Shown piece after piece: positions 8,758-16,951 of a stretch of 64,000 nt of DNA. Numbering within the stretch: position 1 is the stretch's first letter; every line of letters begins with the position of its first letter. The notes beneath the pieces are model-generated. The model ran no database searches. It was given only the letters and a program-made list of their open reading frames with translations, and had not been told where the DNA came from. The stretch spans positions 75,654-139,653 of the forward strand of contig NZ_BJED01000005.1 in the NCBI RefSeq assembly GCF_005405485.1, read 5' to 3'. This DNA is from Enterococcus hulanensis. GTDB taxonomy: Bacteria > Bacillota > Bacilli > Lactobacillales > Enterococcaceae. The translations under genes and the position numbers were made by a program.

Positions 8758-9318
8758 ATGGATTATATTACAAAATTTGCGGAAGGCTTTATGAGCCTAT
8801 TCCAAACGGGTGCTGAAACATTTATTAGTTGGATGACGGGGATTGTTCCAGTTGTTTTGATGCTGATGGTAGCCATGAATACATTGATTGCATTTTTAGG
8901 AGAAGAACGCGTAACGAAAGTCGCGAAAGTATCGTCTAAAAATCCTTTTACCCGCTATCTGGTATTGCCGTTCGTTTCTGCTTTTATGCTGGGAAATCCA
9001 ATGTCATTTACGATGGCCCGCTTTTTACCTGAGTTTTATAAGCCAAGCTATTATGCAGCGAATGCGCAATTCTGTCATACGAGTAATGGCGTTTTCCCTC
9101 ACATCAATCCCGGGGAGTTGTTTGTTTGGATGGGGATTGCCCAAGGGATCACGCAGCTGGGCTTGAATTCGATGGAGCTGGCGATTCGTTATATGTTTGT
9201 TGGTTTAGTCATGAACTTTATTGGCGGCTGGACGACGGATTTCACGACAGCGTTTGTTTGTAAACAACAAGGAATCCAGTTAAGCAAAACAGTCGATGAT
9301 GTCGCAGTGACAGAATAA
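8758..9318 (+). CDS. srlA: PTS glucitol/sorbitol EIIC component
   Basis: 186-residue membrane subunit of the sorbitol PTS (SrlA/GutA type). It begins with the family pattern [24 protein letters not shown] and then the FLGEERV loop. A conserved central segment ([14 protein letters not shown], then [14 protein letters not shown]) is shared with the paralogue at 16405. It is translated directly after gutM with an AAAAGGAG site and is followed by the EIIBC and EIIA genes. Role: sorbitol passage across the membrane, phosphorylated by the EIIB part of the next protein. Confidence 0.92.
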   Translation: MDYITKFAEGFMSLFQTGAETFISWMTGIVPVVLMLMVAMNTLIAFLGEERVTKVAKVSSKNPFTRYLVLPFVSAFMLGNPMSFTMARFLPEFYKPSYYAANAQFCHTSNGVFPHINPGELFVWMGIAQGITQLGLNSMELAIRYMFVGLVMNFIGGWTTDFTTAFVCKQQGIQLSKTVDDVAVTE

Positions 9319-9338
9319 GGGAAACAGGAGGAAGAAAA

Positions 9339-10343
9339 ATGGCTTATAATAGTATTAAGATTGTAAAAGGTTCTGGCGGCTATGGCGGACCTTTAGTAAT
9401 TACACCAACAGAAGAGAAACATAAATTTGTCTATGTGACTGGCGGCGGAGACAAACCCAGTATCGTTAATAAAATTGAAGAGCTGACAGGGATGGAATCG
9501 GTCAACGGCTTTAAGACGTCGATTCCAGACAATGAAATCGCTCTTGCGATCATTGATTGCGGCGGGACATTACGCTGCGGAATCTATCCTAAAAAGAATA
9601 TCCCGACAGTAAACATTGTACCGACTGGAAAAAGCGGTCCCTTAGCACAATACATTAATGAAGAAATCTACGTGTCCGCGGTTGGTGAAAATCAAATCAT
9701 GCTGGCAGATGAATCTGAAGCGGCAGGCAAACCAGCCTTCATTACTGAAGAAAAACCAGAGCGTGAGTTTAAATATTCGACCGATAAGAAAATCACTGAA
9801 CAAAAAGCGGAGCAAAAAAGTTTTATCGCAAAAATCGGAATGGGTGCTGGTAAAGTCGTAGCGACATTTAATCAATCAGCCCGCGAAGGTGTACAAACAA
9901 TGATCAATACGGTCATTCCTTTTATGGCCTTTGTATCCTTATTAATCGGAATCATTCAAGGATCAGGGATCGGGACTGTGTTTGCAAACCTGATGAAGCC
10001 GTTGGCTGGAAATGTTTTTGGTCTAATCATCATCGGCTTTATCTGCTCGCTGCCATTCTTGTCTCCATTATTAGGACCTGGTGCAGTTATCAGTCAGATT
10101 TTGGGAACCTTGATCGGGGTAGAAATCGGTAAAGGGAATATCCCGCCGCAACTAGCTTTACCAGCGTTATTTGCTATCAATACCCAAAATGCCTGCGACT
10201 TTATTCCGGTTGGACTGGGATTGGAAGAAGCAGAAGCGGAAACAGTGGAAGTTGGAGTGCCGTCAGTCTTATATTCACGTTTCTTAAATGGTGTTCCACG
10301 GGTAGTCGTTGCTTGGTTAGCGAGCTTCGGATTATACAGTTAA
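9339..10343 (+). CDS. srlE: PTS glucitol/sorbitol EIIBC component
   Basis: 334-residue SrlE-type subunit. The N-terminal EIIB domain (to about residue 140) carries the expected cysteine in [12 protein letters not shown] near residue 71. A charged linker follows, then a hydrophobic C-terminal half with [14 protein letters not shown] and [12 protein letters not shown], typical of this family. It transfers phosphate from EIIA to sorbitol entering through EIIC. The spacing of 20 bases to srlA and 21 to srlB shows a single transcription unit. Confidence 0.92.
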   Translation: MAYNSIKIVKGSGGYGGPLVITPTEEKHKFVYVTGGGDKPSIVNKIEELTGMESVNGFKTSIPDNEIALAIIDCGGTLRCGIYPKKNIPTVNIVPTGKSGPLAQYINEEIYVSAVGENQIMLADESEAAGKPAFITEEKPEREFKYSTDKKITEQKAEQKSFIAKIGMGAGKVVATFNQSAREGVQTMINTVIPFMAFVSLLIGIIQGSGIGTVFANLMKPLAGNVFGLIIIGFICSLPFLSPLLGPGAVISQILGTLIGVEIGKGNIPPQLALPALFAINTQNACDFIPVGLGLEEAEAETVEVGVPSVLYSRFLNGVPRVVVAWLASFGLYS

Positions 10344-10364
10344 AAAGGTTTGGAGAGATGAAAG

Positions 10365-10718
10365 ATGATTTTTGAGACGCAAGTTACCAACATTGGCCCA
10401 GAAGCCGAGATGTTTCAGCAAGAAAAGATGTTGATTTTTTTCGGCGATGATGCACCAGAGACCTTAGCGGATTATTGCTATAACATCCAATTGACACCGT
10501 CCACCGACGAGATCACAACAGGAATGATTTTTTCCTTCGATGATCAAGCGTATAAAATCACGGCAGTAGGCGATGTGGTGAAGAAGAACCTCGACGATTT
10601 AGGACATATCACCCTGCGCTTCGATGGTTCAGAAACGGCAGAGCTTCCAGGTACGCTTTATGTGGAAGACAAGGAAATGCCGACGATCACAGTTGGAACA
10701 AAGATTGCGATTAGTTAA
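10365..10718 (+). CDS. srlB: PTS glucitol/sorbitol EIIA component
   Basis: 117-residue soluble EIIA of the glucitol type; the size matches the family. Features are FGDDAPETLADYC, the DDLGHITLRFDG segment holding the probable phosphorylated His, and ELPGTLYVE. It is the last gene of the operon, followed by a long terminator. It shares the ELGHI/DLGHI region with the paralogue at 18045. Confidence 0.9.
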   Translation: MIFETQVTNIGPEAEMFQQEKMLIFFGDDAPETLADYCYNIQLTPSTDEITTGMIFSFDDQAYKITAVGDVVKKNLDDLGHITLRFDGSETAELPGTLYVEDKEMPTITVGTKIAIS

Positions 10719-10720
10719 GA

Positions 10721-10783
10721 ACATTCATCTAAGAGTTGCATTTAACTAGTTTAAATGTACACTTTTAGGTGAGTGTTTTTTTG
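10721..10783 (+). terminator. Long rho-independent terminator
   Basis: Arms ACATTCATCTAAGAGT (10721-10736) and ACTTTTAGGTGAGTGT (10761-10776) pair with a few G-T pairs. They enclose a second small stem (CATTTAA/TTTAAATG) and are followed by seven Ts. Ends the sorbitol operon. Confidence 0.85.
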
Positions 10784-10847
10784 ACTATAAAGTAAGTATA
10801 AAATTTTCAGATGAATAAATCGCTTTGTAGCGGGTATCTCCATGTCT

Positions 10848-10958
10848 GGCTTCACGAACTAGCTTTATCGGCAATAAGCAAAAACATTTCGAAATTTGAG
10901 AAGCAATTTAGAAATATTTTGGTCTTATTGCTCAAAAGCTGAGCGAGTTCGCGAAGCC
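10848..10958 (+). repeat. 111-bp palindromic repeat, copy 1 of 2
   Basis: Nearly identical to 24010-24120 in the same orientation. The whole unit folds on itself: the ends are GGCTTCACGAACT and AGTTCGCGAAGCC, followed inwards by CAATAAG/CTTATTG and an A/T-rich stem. The terminal pair is G-C here and A-T in the other copy, so both sides changed together. Lies in the 490-base gene-free stretch before mtnK. No ORF, so it looks like a MITE/REP-type element or a structured RNA. Confidence 0.85.
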
Positions 10959-11034
10959 TTTCTTATCAGTCAAACTTTTCGCAGTTTAATGCTGGGGAGG
11001 TTCGGTCGGAGAGTTTAAGTATAAAACTGTTCGA

Positions 11035-11099
11035 GTTGTTTAATTTGATGATAGGCGTGACGAGAATCAGAAGCATTTTTCGTGTTTTTAGAAAAATGA
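11035..11099 (+). repeat. Dispersed hairpin element, copy 2 of 3
   Basis: Matches 59436-59504 well (GATGATA, CGTG, CGAGAATCAGA) and 13-77 less well. The hairpin is CATTTTTC/GAAAAATG, where the other copies have TTATTTTT/AAAAATAA: a paired change that keeps the stem. It ends about 110 bases before mtnK, further than in the other two copies. Confidence 0.55.
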
Positions 11100-11208
11100 C
11101 ACCATTAAAGTGAGTTAGCTGTGACTTTTACTTTGTGCTTTTAGCGTAATCGGATGTGAAAGATTTTTTTATTTGTGGGCTGGGAATTTAAACGAATGAG
11201 GCGATAAT

Positions 11209-12444
11209 ATGAAAATGACACCGAGGGAATCGGCGGCGTATCAAGAGCATTTTCTAATGGATACGCAAAGGATCAAACAATATGTTATGGAAAAATTGGG
11301 CGTTTTTCCAACTGATGCACCCTTGACCGTCACGGAAATTGGTGACGGCAATATTAATTATGTTTTTCGTGTGGTGAATGAAGCTACGCAAGAAAGCTTG
11401 ATCATTAAGCAGGCGGACGTGTTGCTGCGTTCATCTGGACGGCCATTGGCGATCGATCGAAATCGAATCGAGGCCGAGATTTTACGTTTGCAAAATGATT
11501 TGGCTCCGCAGTTTGTACCAGAGGTTTATTATTATGATCAAAAGATGCACGCGTTGACGATGGAAGATGTTTCCGATTATCAAAACATGCGCTATGAGTT
11601 GATCGATAAGAAAGTATTTCCTAATTTCAGCGAGGAGATTGCCGAATACCTATCGCGTACACTGCTTTTAACGAGTGATCTGGTTTTGGATCGCGGGGTG
11701 AAAAAGCAGCGGGTCAAAGAGTTTATCAACCCGGAAATGTGCGATATCAGCGAGGATTTAGTATTTACAGAGCCCTATGACGATTATAAGCAGCGGAATA
11801 TTTTGACTCCGGGAAATGAACGTTTCGTCAGGGAAAACTTATACGAAAATGAGCCGCTGCAAGCAGAAGTCGCGCTGCTGCGTAATAATTTCATGAACAA
11901 CGCTCAATCGTTGCTGCATGGGGACCTTCATACGGGTTCGGTTTTTATCAATCCATCCGGCTTGAAGGTGATCGATCCTGAGTTTGCCTTTTATGGACCG
12001 GCGGGGTATGACATAGGGAATGTCCTGGCGCATCTTTATTTTCCAATGGTCAAAAATCTATTTGATCCAAGCTGTGATCCTGCTTTTCATCAATGGATTA
12101 AAGAAACGATTGCGGCAGTTTATGATCAAGTTCAAGCGAAATTATCTATGTGTTACGATGAGGCTGTGACTTTTTCGTTGTATCGCAATCATGCGTTTAA
12201 GGATACGATGCTGCAGGGGATCATGGCAGATGCGGCAGGGTATGCCGGCACGGAGATCATCCGCAGAGTCGTAGGGGATTCAAAGGTGAAGGAATTATCT
12301 TTGATCGCCCTAGAGAAAAAAATCGCAGCAGAACAAATGCTGATAACACAAGGAATTCAATTAATTATCAATCGCCGTCACATTACGAGCGGCGGTCAGC
12401 TAGTCGATGGCATCAATGCACTAGACGAAAGCTTTGCTTTTTGA
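11209..12444 (+). CDS. mtnK: S-methyl-5-thioribose kinase
   Basis: Kinase of 411 residues phosphorylating 5-methylthioribose (and in some bacteria 5-deoxyribose) at C1. It has the aminoglycoside-phosphotransferase fold: VTEIGDGNINYVFRV near residue 42 as nucleotide loop, LIIKQA with the ATP-binding Lys, catalytic Asp in LLHGDLHTGS near 240, and metal-binding IDPEFAFYGP near 260. The length is normal for MtnK. It is followed by mtnA 26 bases later. No S-box or T-box leader was recognised upstream. With mtnA and a class II aldolase it forms the DHAP-shunt gene set. Confidence 0.92.
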   Translation: MKMTPRESAAYQEHFLMDTQRIKQYVMEKLGVFPTDAPLTVTEIGDGNINYVFRVVNEATQESLIIKQADVLLRSSGRPLAIDRNRIEAEILRLQNDLAPQFVPEVYYYDQKMHALTMEDVSDYQNMRYELIDKKVFPNFSEEIAEYLSRTLLLTSDLVLDRGVKKQRVKEFINPEMCDISEDLVFTEPYDDYKQRNILTPGNERFVRENLYENEPLQAEVALLRNNFMNNAQSLLHGDLHTGSVFINPSGLKVIDPEFAFYGPAGYDIGNVLAHLYFPMVKNLFDPSCDPAFHQWIKETIAAVYDQVQAKLSMCYDEAVTFSLYRNHAFKDTMLQGIMADAAGYAGTEIIRRVVGDSKVKELSLIALEKKIAAEQMLITQGIQLIINRRHITSGGQLVDGINALDESFAF

Positions 12445-12470
12445 AAAAAATGAAGTAGAAGGTGAGTCAA

Positions 12471-13526
12471 TTGGAAAGACAGGATTATACGATGCCGACG
12501 TTGTTACAATATGAAAATGTGGCGTGGTATGAAGATGGCAAAGTCCGCATTTTAGATCGGCGAATCTATCCGACTCGGGTGGAGTTTGTAGAATGTGAGA
12601 CGCATCAAGCGGTCGCGCAAGCCATCACGGACATGGTAACTCAAAGCGCGGGGCCATACACCGCAGCAGGCATGGGAATGGCCTTAGCAGCGGAAGAGAG
12701 TAAGGCGTTGGAGCCGGTTGATCAGCTCGCGTATCTAAAAAAAGCGTCTCATACGATTGCTAACGCACGTCCAACGACGGCGAATCGCATGACACTGATC
12801 ACTGAAAAATGTGTCGCAGTCGCAGAAGCAGCGTTAGAAAAAGGTGAAGATCCAACAGAGGCAATCAAACAAAATACGATTGATTCCTTGAACCGCCGCT
12901 ATTATACGATGGATCAAGTAGCAAAATATTTGATCGGAAAAATCCCAGATAATGGGACGGTTTTGACCCAGTGCTTTGGTGAGACGATCATTGGGATGCT
13001 GCTGCGTGAAGCTATCGAGCAGAAAAAAACACTGCGTTTCTTCTGTGCGGAAACACGTCCGTATTTGCAAGGGGCACGCTTAACGGCTAGTTGCTGTGCG
13101 GAGATGGGGTTTGATACGACGGTTGTTTCTGATAATATGATCGCCTATTTGATGGAACATGAAACAATCGATCTATTTACTTCAGCCGCCGATACGATTG
13201 CCCAAGACGGCTATATCGCCAACAAGGTCGGAACCTATCAAATCGCTATTTTAGCCCAGCGTTTCGGTGTTCCTTATTTTGTGACGGGAATTCCCGATAC
13301 GGATAAAACGAGTCATGAAAGCATCAAGATCGAGATGCGTGATCCTGAACAGGTGATGGAGTTTAATGGGATTAAGCATACCCTAGAGGGCGTCAAAGCG
13401 ATCTATCCGTCCTTTGATATCACACCGCCGGAATTGATCGGGGCGGTAGTGACGGATCGCGGGTTTTTTTCACCCTATGATTTGCACCGCTACTTAAAAG
13501 AGCAGCCGGAAAATAATTTTTATTGA
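12471..13526 (+). CDS. mtnA: S-methyl-5-thioribose-1-phosphate isomerase
   Basis: Isomerase of about 351 residues converting the aldose-1-P made by MtnK into the ketose 5-methylthioribulose-1-P (or 5-deoxyribulose-1-P). Seen: ARPTTANRM near residue 110, the catalytic Cys in VLTQCFGE near 167, then AETRPYLQGARLTA and the catalytic Asp in SDNMIAYLM near 230. The start is probably TTG 12471, placed 5-6 bases after AGAAGGTGA; GTG 12462 overlaps that site and ATG 12492 is a shorter alternative. The stop is followed directly by the aldolase gene. Confidence 0.9.
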   Translation: MERQDYTMPTLLQYENVAWYEDGKVRILDRRIYPTRVEFVECETHQAVAQAITDMVTQSAGPYTAAGMGMALAAEESKALEPVDQLAYLKKASHTIANARPTTANRMTLITEKCVAVAEAALEKGEDPTEAIKQNTIDSLNRRYYTMDQVAKYLIGKIPDNGTVLTQCFGETIIGMLLREAIEQKKTLRFFCAETRPYLQGARLTASCCAEMGFDTTVVSDNMIAYLMEHETIDLFTSAADTIAQDGYIANKVGTYQIAILAQRFGVPYFVTGIPDTDKTSHESIKIEMRDPEQVMEFNGIKHTLEGVKAIYPSFDITPPELIGAVVTDRGFFSPYDLHRYLKEQPENNFY

Positions 13527-13538
13527 TTGGAGCAGAAG

Positions 13539-14180
13539 ATGAAACATCTAAAAGAACGCGAGCTGATCGTTGAATATGGCAAGAAGCTCATTACCGAAAA
13601 ACTAACGACAGGAACGGGAGGCAATATCAGCATTTATTTTCCAGAAGAAGAAGCGATGCTGATCAGTCCAAGCGGGATTCCTTATTTTGAGACAAAGCTG
13701 GAAGATATTGTTTTGCTGGACCTTCAGGGAAATGTGCTGGAAGGCAATCGTAAGCCATCAAGCGAGTATGATCTCCACAGTATTTTTTACGCGAATCGTC
13801 CGGATGTCCGCTCGGTCGTCCATACACATTCGGAATATGCGACCACCTTTGCCTGTTTGCAGCAGGAGATTGAACCGCTGCATTATATTATCGGATCTGT
13901 CGGTGAGAAGGTTCGTTGCTGCGAGTACAAAACTTTCGGTACACGGGAATTAGCGGAGGAGGCCTTCAATTTTATCCATGATGACAATGGAATTTTGTTA
14001 GGCAATCATGGTGTCTTAACTATCGGGCCGGACTTAGCTAGTGCCTTTGGTGTTGCAAAGGACATCGAATTTTTAGCAAAACTGGATTATCGAGCACGCT
14101 GCATCGGAACACCGAAGTTGCTGAATCAAGAACAAATGAAAGAGGTTTTGGAGAAATTCGAGACCTATGGACAACAATAA
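13539..14180 (+). CDS. Class II aldolase of the DHAP shunt (FucA/Ald2-like)
   Basis: 213-residue class II aldolase. It keeps the catalytic Glu in KPSSEYDLH (residue 76) and zinc histidines in VVHTHSEY, with a further histidine in LLGNHGVL. In bacteria with mtnK-mtnA-aldolase operons this enzyme cleaves 5-(methylthio)ribulose-1-P or 5-deoxyribulose-1-P to dihydroxyacetone phosphate plus a small aldehyde. That role is inferred here from the operon, as the sequence alone also fits L-fuculose-1-P aldolase. ATG 13539 is chosen with GGAG 6 bases upstream; it starts 12 bases after the mtnA stop. A strong terminator follows. Confidence 0.82.
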   Translation: MKHLKERELIVEYGKKLITEKLTTGTGGNISIYFPEEEAMLISPSGIPYFETKLEDIVLLDLQGNVLEGNRKPSSEYDLHSIFYANRPDVRSVVHTHSEYATTFACLQQEIEPLHYIIGSVGEKVRCCEYKTFGTRELAEEAFNFIHDDNGILLGNHGVLTIGPDLASAFGVAKDIEFLAKLDYRARCIGTPKLLNQEQMKEVLEKFETYGQQ

Positions 14181-14227
14181 AAAGGTCGCGACTTTTGTGA
14201 AAGCAAAGTCGCGGCCTTTTGTTTTTT
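14181..14227 (+). terminator. Rho-independent terminator
   Basis: Stem AAAGGTCGCGACTTT / AAAGTCGCGGCCTTT with a 9-base loop and a T-rich tail, starting right after the aldolase stop codon. Confidence 0.93.
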
Positions 14228-14560
14228 CACTTTGTGAACGGGGATGAAAAATCCAATGAATTCATAGTGCGACTGTTCACAATTGAATAAGCATATTTCC
14301 ATATTGGAATTGGTCTAGGATTTTTAAACACGCTGGGAACTCAATAATGATAAAAAGTACTACTTATATCATTGTGAAACATTCTTCAATCAAAAACAAA
14401 TTTCTTATTTATCTAAAATTAGAATAAATAACTGCTCTTTGTAGATTAGTTATTTAAAGAATGTGTAATTGTGATTCTAATGTTCTTGTAATGATTTTAA
14501 TATAATAGATGCTATCTCCTGTTTGCTGATATATAACGTTTTTTACGGTACAAAACACTT
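14228..14560. other. Gene-free stretch, nothing recognised
   Basis: About 330 A/T-rich bases between the mtnK operon terminator and the promoter region of the next operon. No ORF with a ribosome site, no clear RNA fold and no match to the repeats elsewhere in the window were seen. Confidence 0.5.
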
Positions 14561-14564
14561 TTGT

Positions 14565-14574
14565 AACATATGTT
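14565..14574. promoter_or_regulatory. Upstream CATATG palindrome
   Basis: AACATATGTT, identical to the site at 56272-56281 in front of the other SorC regulator. Lies about 40 bases upstream of the -35, possibly an extra SorC-family site. Confidence 0.45.
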
Positions 14575-14603
14575 CCAATTGCTGGAAAATGATAGTTTGT
14601 GAA

Positions 14604-14640
14604 AAGAAAGCGTTGACATGGTTGTTTACGGTGTTATACT
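14604..14640 (+). promoter_or_regulatory. Sigma-A promoter with cre overlapping -35
   Basis: TTGACA (14613-14618), 16-bp spacer, TATACT (14635-14640). A cre-like GAAAGCGTTGACA covers the -35 box, the same fused arrangement as at 56228-56240. It drives the DRL-like/PTS operon and predicts CcpA repression. Confidence 0.8.
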
Positions 14641-14655
14641 AAAGTTGTCTTAAGG

Positions 14656-14685
14656 CATATGTCAAAGTCTTTGTCATATGTCAAA
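14656..14685 (+). promoter_or_regulatory. Tandem operator for SorC-family regulator
   Basis: CATATGTCAAA at 14656 and again at 14675, a period of 19 bp, just after the predicted transcription start. The 56272-56300 region has two CATATG cores at the same 19-bp spacing. The two regulators (18510 and 56351) share recognition-helix residues SRSLVSKYL, so I read both as operators for this pair. Confidence 0.6.
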
Positions 14686-14704
14686 AAAGTATGGAGGGGT
14701 AATA

Positions 14705-15955
14705 ATGACACTTTACGGGAAGCTTTTGGAACGAGAAAAAAATGGTGCGCCGATCAAGGTCGGGGTAATTGGTGCAGGTCAAATGGGATTTGGGATGATT
14801 GCTCAGATTTCGACGATTCCAGGAATGGCAGTAACAGGTATCAGCGATATCAATAAAGAGGCTGCGCAGCGTGCAGCGGATGCGTACAATGCAAGTGCAG
14901 AGAAAAAAGTGGACATTCTAGTCAGCTCAGATTTTAAAGAAATCATTCATTCGGATAAGGTAGAAGTTATTGTGGATGCGACTGGAGTGCCAGAAGTCGG
15001 CGCACAAATTTCGTTAGAAACACTGTTGGCGAAAAAACACATCGTATTGTTGAACGTGGAAGTGGATATCACGATCGGACCATTGATGAAGAAAATGTAT
15101 GATTCAGCAAACTTAGTTTATACCGGTTCTGATGGCGATGAACCTGCTGCAACGACAGAGTTGTTTGAATTCGCGAAAAGTATGGGCATGGAAGTGCTGG
15201 TCGCTGGTAAAGGCAAGAACAACAAGTTAAAAGTTGGCGCGAACCCAGATACCGCACAAGCAGAAGCAGATTCTAAGAAAATGTCCAGCCACATGTTAGC
15301 AGCTTTCCAAGATGGTACGAAGACCATGGCAGAAATGAACTTATTATCAAATGCGATCGGTTTTGTTCCTGATAAAGTGGGTATGCATGGCATCAGCGGT
15401 GACGTCGATTCAGTAGTTAAGGATTTAGACCTGAAAGAAAACGGCGGCGTCTTAGATAAATATGGTGTCGTTGAATATGTGGATGGGTTAGCACCAGGAG
15501 TGTTCGTCATCGTTAAAGGGCAAAATGATGGTGCACGTCATGAATTAAGCTACTTGATGAAAAAAGGCGACCGCGATCACCATATCTTATATCGTCCTTA
15601 TCACTTAGCAAGCCTAGAAACACCGATCACAATCGCTAAAGCAGTCTTAAATCATGATCATGCGATCGTTCCATTGGGCGCACCGATTTCTGAAACAGTT
15701 GCGGTAGCGAAGAAAGACATAAAGGCCGGAGAAAAAATCGACGGTATCGGCGGATATTGTGTTCGCGGTGTGTTAGAAACGCATGCGGATCTCGTTAAGA
15801 ACAACAATGTGCCGATTGGTTTAGTCGGCGGTTCATCTGTTGCGAAACGTGATATTAAAGACGGCACTTTCTTAACGTATGATGATATTGAAATCGATGA
15901 ATCAACAACGGTTTATCGTTTACGGAAGCTTCAAGATTCGACATTTGGTGAGTAG
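14705..15955 (+). CDS. DRL/DXR-II-like oxidoreductase with SAF domain (COG4091)
   Basis: 416-residue protein with an N-terminal NAD(P)-binding domain (VGVIGAGQMG near residue 20), a homoserine-dehydrogenase-like middle and a C-terminal SAF region (about 320-400). Blocks typical of the Brucella DRL family, which interconverts deoxyxylulose-5-P and methylerythritol-4-P, are visible: LLNVEVDITIGP, GDEPAATTELFEF, VAGKGKNNKLKVG, MHGISG, GVVEYVDGLAPGVFV and YRPYHLASLETPIT. ATG 14705 has GGAGGGG 7 bases upstream; an in-frame ATG at 14678 overlaps the operator. It heads an operon with a glucitol-type PTS, so its substrate is probably a phosphorylated polyol. Whether it is methylerythritol phosphate or something else is unknown. 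Confidence 0.75.
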   Translation: MTLYGKLLEREKNGAPIKVGVIGAGQMGFGMIAQISTIPGMAVTGISDINKEAAQRAADAYNASAEKKVDILVSSDFKEIIHSDKVEVIVDATGVPEVGAQISLETLLAKKHIVLLNVEVDITIGPLMKKMYDSANLVYTGSDGDEPAATTELFEFAKSMGMEVLVAGKGKNNKLKVGANPDTAQAEADSKKMSSHMLAAFQDGTKTMAEMNLLSNAIGFVPDKVGMHGISGDVDSVVKDLDLKENGGVLDKYGVVEYVDGLAPGVFVIVKGQNDGARHELSYLMKKGDRDHHILYRPYHLASLETPITIAKAVLNHDHAIVPLGAPISETVAVAKKDIKAGEKIDGIGGYCVRGVLETHADLVKNNNVPIGLVGGSSVAKRDIKDGTFLTYDDIEIDESTTVYRLRKLQDSTFGE

Positions 15956-16011
15956 GTAAATTTTAGGCAGATGGGGAGTCTCCTCATCTGCTTTTGGAGA
16001 GGATGTAGCTT

Positions 16012-16389
16012 ATGAGCGGCTTAGTTATTGTGTTGATCGTTTTAATGCTTAGTCAAAGTCTTTTAAGTCTTGTTCAGGTGAAATATTATCAAAGCTTCAT
16101 CAAGAAGATCACCACTGAACAAGCAGGAACAGAGTATGAATTTTATACCGAAGTTGTTAAGGGAAAAGTACTGCGGACAATTGTTGCAGTTGTTGTCGAT
16201 GCTGAGGGAAAAGTCATTCAGTGCTATATCTGCAAAGGGTTGACGATTTTTGCACGCTTTAAAGAGGAGCAGTCCTACCAAGGAGCGCAATTAGTTAACT
16301 ATCGGACAGCGGCAGAGGCAAAAAAGGCGCCGCAAATAGAAAAGGCACTGGCACAAATTTACACACGCAAATTGGAAGCGGTTACCTAA
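16012..16389 (+). CDS. Short GutM-like protein
   Basis: 125-residue relative of GutM with an N-terminal membrane helix (residues 3-22) and the family block KGLTIFARFKEEQSY, compared with TSIFARFKPRP in gutM at 8276. It is about 34 residues shorter than gutM; the basic GRRPGKIASG segment is replaced by VVKGKVLRTIVAVVVDAEG. It sits between the DRL-like gene and the EIIC gene, as gutM does in the sorbitol operon. It probably serves as an accessory activator for this operon, although the regulator here is SorC-type rather than GutR. Confidence 0.75.
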   Translation: MSGLVIVLIVLMLSQSLLSLVQVKYYQSFIKKITTEQAGTEYEFYTEVVKGKVLRTIVAVVVDAEGKVIQCYICKGLTIFARFKEEQSYQGAQLVNYRTAAEAKKAPQIEKALAQIYTRKLEAVT

Positions 16390-16404
16390 AAGGAGGATTT
16401 TATA

Positions 16405-16938
16405 ATGAAATATATCGAATGGGCAGGAAAAAACTTTATTGGTATGTTTGAAGCCGGCGGCGAACAATTCATGGGCTACATGACCGGGATCGTACCATTA
16501 TTGATCGTACTATTAACTTTTACTTATTCAGTCATTGCATTTATCGGTGAAGAACGTGTTGACAGAGCCATCCGCTATTGTTCAAAATATATGATTTTAC
16601 GTTACTCGTTGATGCCGATCTTGGCTGTTTTGATGTTGACGAACCCGATGGCTTATACGTTTGGTAAATTTGTTCGGGAAGAAGAGAAGCCGGCTTTTTA
16701 TGATGCAGCGGTATCTTTTGTCCATCCAGTAACGGGGCTGTTCCCTTATGCTAATGCAGGTGAGCTGTTTGTTTATCTTGGTATTGCAAATGGTGTGACA
16801 AAGGCCGGCTTTAGTCAGTCAAGCTTGGCAGTTCGCTATTTCTTAGTAGGGATTGTCGTGATTTTGATGCGTGGGATCGTCACGGAAAAACTGACGAAAT
16901 TTATGATGGCTAGAGAAGCGAAGAAAGCGACTGCGTAA
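16405..16938 (+). CDS. PTS glucitol-type EIIC component (second system)
   Basis: 177-residue SrlA-family membrane subunit. It shares with srlA at 8758 the MTGIVPLLIVLL-type start, FIGEERV, LTNPMAYTFGKFV and GLFPYANAGELFVYLG. An AAAGGAGG ribosome site precedes it. With the next two genes it makes a complete glucitol-type PTS distinct from the sorbitol one; divergence from srlA argues for a different substrate. The neighbouring DRL-like enzyme, rather than a sorbitol-6-P dehydrogenase, supports that. Confidence 0.88.
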   Translation: MKYIEWAGKNFIGMFEAGGEQFMGYMTGIVPLLIVLLTFTYSVIAFIGEERVDRAIRYCSKYMILRYSLMPILAVLMLTNPMAYTFGKFVREEEKPAFYDAAVSFVHPVTGLFPYANAGELFVYLGIANGVTKAGFSQSSLAVRYFLVGIVVILMRGIVTEKLTKFMMAREAKKATA

Positions 16939-16951
16939 AGGAGGAATCGTA

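Noticed and set aside
10848-10958. Insertion sequence
   Set aside because: No transposase and only 111 bp; treated as a small palindromic repeat instead.
11100-11208. Possible S-box or T-box riboswitch before mtnK
   Set aside because: Methylthioribose genes often have SAM leaders, but no S-box core, T-box sequence or leader terminator could be made out; the only structure nearby is the dispersed hairpin element.
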